A stretch of DNA of 7,130 nucleotides from an uncultured Eubacteriales bacterium. Its GTDB lineage: Bacteria > Bacillota > Clostridia > UMGS1883. Positions 6,180 through 7,130 of this stretch are shown here, piece by piece. Location of the stretch: assembly GCA_905195005.1 (NCBI GenBank), contig CAJJUC010000122.1:1-7130 (forward strand), in the 5' to 3' direction. The notes under the pieces are model-generated. The model was not told where the DNA came from. It saw nothing but the letters and a program-made list of their open reading frames with translations, and ran no database searches. Made by a program: the position numbers and the translations under genes. The number at the start of each line of letters is the position of its first letter. Position 1 is the stretch's first letter.

Positions 6180-7130
6180 TTAAATATCGGTTTCGCGCCC
6201 CGAAAGAGCGTTCAGACCTATTCGCGCGGCTTCGGCAAATTCCTCCTCCGAACGGCACAGCGCGCGAAGCTCTCTTAAAAACAATCCGCGCGGAGAGTTT
6301 TCCTTAAGTATGACCTCGAGCGGTGCGTCCTGAGAGGTTTTGTCAATCACCTTCACCGAAAAAGCGCACGAAGAAAGATAGCTTTCTATATAGGCGCGTG
6401 AAAAATCACTTGCTTCGTCAAGTGCGCCGGTTATGATAATCTGATAAATATTATCCTCCGAAACAGAGCCTTCAAGCTCCGAAATAATATTTTTATTGGT
6501 TTGAAGAGGCGTCGCGTCAACAGTGATTGTTATATATTTTCTGACCGTTTTGCAAACGCGTTCAATCCTGCATTCCGATTTTGATACCTCGGCATATATA
6601 AAGGACGTGTCACCGTCGTCGTCAAAACCGTGCCCCTCGGGTATGCCGGGATTTATGCACAGTACATTTCCGGCTTTAAAGCTCATGAGCGAATGAACAT
6701 GCCCGAGCGCGCAGTAATCGGCGCCGAAGCTTGCAACCGTGGAAAGGTCGGCTGGTGAATAATCGCTACTTTTGTCAATGTCGCCGTGCAGGCAAAGAAT
6801 ATTAACACAGCTTTTGTCTGCTTTCGGAAATGCCGCAATCGGCTCGATTACGGGCGAGGTGAACGAACGCCCGTAAATCCGCAGATTTGAGTCGGGCAAT
6901 GTAAATGCGGACAGCTCTCCGGGGAATACCGCAACGTTCTTTCCGAGCATTTTACCGTCGTAAGGACTGCTGCGGTTAAGATAATCATGGTTTCCGGCAG
7001 CTATAAACACAGGCACGGTGCCAAGTCTTTCAAGCTCCGATTTAACGAAATAAACATCGGGCGCCGGCGGAGCGGGAACATCAAACAAATCTCCGCAAAT
7101 CAGCAGAGCGTCGGCATGGCGTTCAAGGCA
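6180..7130 (-). CDS. SbcD/Mre11/YhaO-like metallophosphoesterase (DNA repair exonuclease), 5' end beyond the right window edge
   Basis: A dinuclear-metal phosphoesterase of the calcineurin-like superfamily, probably a DNA nuclease subunit working with the ATPase encoded just downstream. The window holds its last 316 residues. The frame is open to base 7130 and continues CLERHADALLICGDLFD, so the true start is outside. The first metal-binding motif (DxH) must lie upstream and cannot be checked. Visible motifs, counted from the window edge, are GDLFD (13-17), GNHD (46-49), LHGD (114-117) and GHVH (143-146), which supply metal ligands and catalytic residues. NPGIPEGHGFDDDGD (160-174) corresponds to the conserved loop after the GHxH motif in YhaO-like proteins. 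A C-terminal region of about 130 residues is probably the cap/ATPase-interaction part. The family places nuclease and ATPase genes side by side in this order (sbcD-sbcC, yhaO-yhaN). The stop is 29 nt before the ATPase start, supporting co-transcription. I cannot firmly separate SbcD from YhaO type, but the partner's membrane hairpin favours YhaO. Confidence 0.88.
   Translation of the reverse strand, partial: CLERHADALLICGDLFDVPAPPAPDVYFVKSELERLGTVPVFIAAGNHDYLNRSSPYDGKMLGKNVAVFPGELSAFTLPDSNLRIYGRSFTSPVIEPIAAFPKADKSCVNILCLHGDIDKSSDYSPADLSTVASFGADYCALGHVHSLMSFKAGNVLCINPGIPEGHGFDDDGDTSFIYAEVSKSECRIERVCKTVRKYITITVDATPLQTNKNIISELEGSVSEDNIYQIIITGALDEASDFSRAYIESYLSSCAFSVKVIDKTSQDAPLEVILKENSPRGLFLRELRALCRSEEEFAEAARIGLNALSGRETDI

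Noticed and set aside
7086..7088. Possible TTG start for the nuclease at 7088
   Set aside because: This TTG encodes the Leu of the conserved GDLFD metal-binding motif, and the frame stays open with matching family sequence to base 7130, so it is an internal codon and the gene begins beyond the window.

Overview
The window looks like a chromosomal, housekeeping segment from a low-to-mid GC member of the Firmicutes, most plausibly class Clostridia and perhaps a gut Oscillospirales-type lineage. The evidence is the asp23(yloU)-fakA(yloV)-recG gene order, which is typical of Firmicutes, the strong purine-rich Shine-Dalgarno sites (such as GGAGGAGG), and the YhaO/YhaN-like nuclease-ATPase pair. 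The exact taxon is an inference; no rRNA or other taxonomic marker is present. All six recognisable genes lie on the minus strand, so transcription runs from the right edge to the left edge.

Right part (7130 to 4312): a metallophosphoesterase of the SbcD/Mre11/YhaO type, cut by the right edge, is followed 29 nt later by a 612-residue SbcC/Rad50/YhaN-type ATPase. The pair is probably a DNA end-processing or repair complex. The ATPase carries two hydrophobic segments in the middle of its coiled-coil region and has no CxxC zinc hook. Its Walker B reads LILDQP, with Gln at the position of the usual catalytic acid, and its switch region reads FTEN without the usual His. These are the most unusual features of the window.

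Middle and left part (4320 to 207): a near-consensus sigma-A type promoter (TTGACA, 18-nt spacer, TATACT) sits on the last codons of the ATPase gene and should drive asp23/yloU, fakA and recG. These three genes are separated by only 24 nt each, and each has a good ribosome binding site. FakA is the kinase subunit of the fatty-acid kinase that phosphorylates exogenous or recycled fatty acids; its FakB carrier partner is not in the window. RecG is the branched-DNA helicase, with all its motifs intact.

Left edge (206 to 1): a 141-nt intergenic region holds a perfect 7-bp stem-loop just after recG and an extended -10 promoter (TGATATAAT). This is followed by a Shine-Dalgarno and a TTG start for uppP (undecaprenyl-diphosphatase), of which only the first 21 codons lie inside the window.

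I found no mobile elements, CRISPR arrays, tRNA or rRNA genes, or long repeats, and no clear sign of a new multi-gene system. Apart from the 141-nt region there is no non-coding stretch longer than about 52 nt. The unusual signals are the altered ATPase active site, its membrane-hairpin architecture, and promoter and gene-order details.
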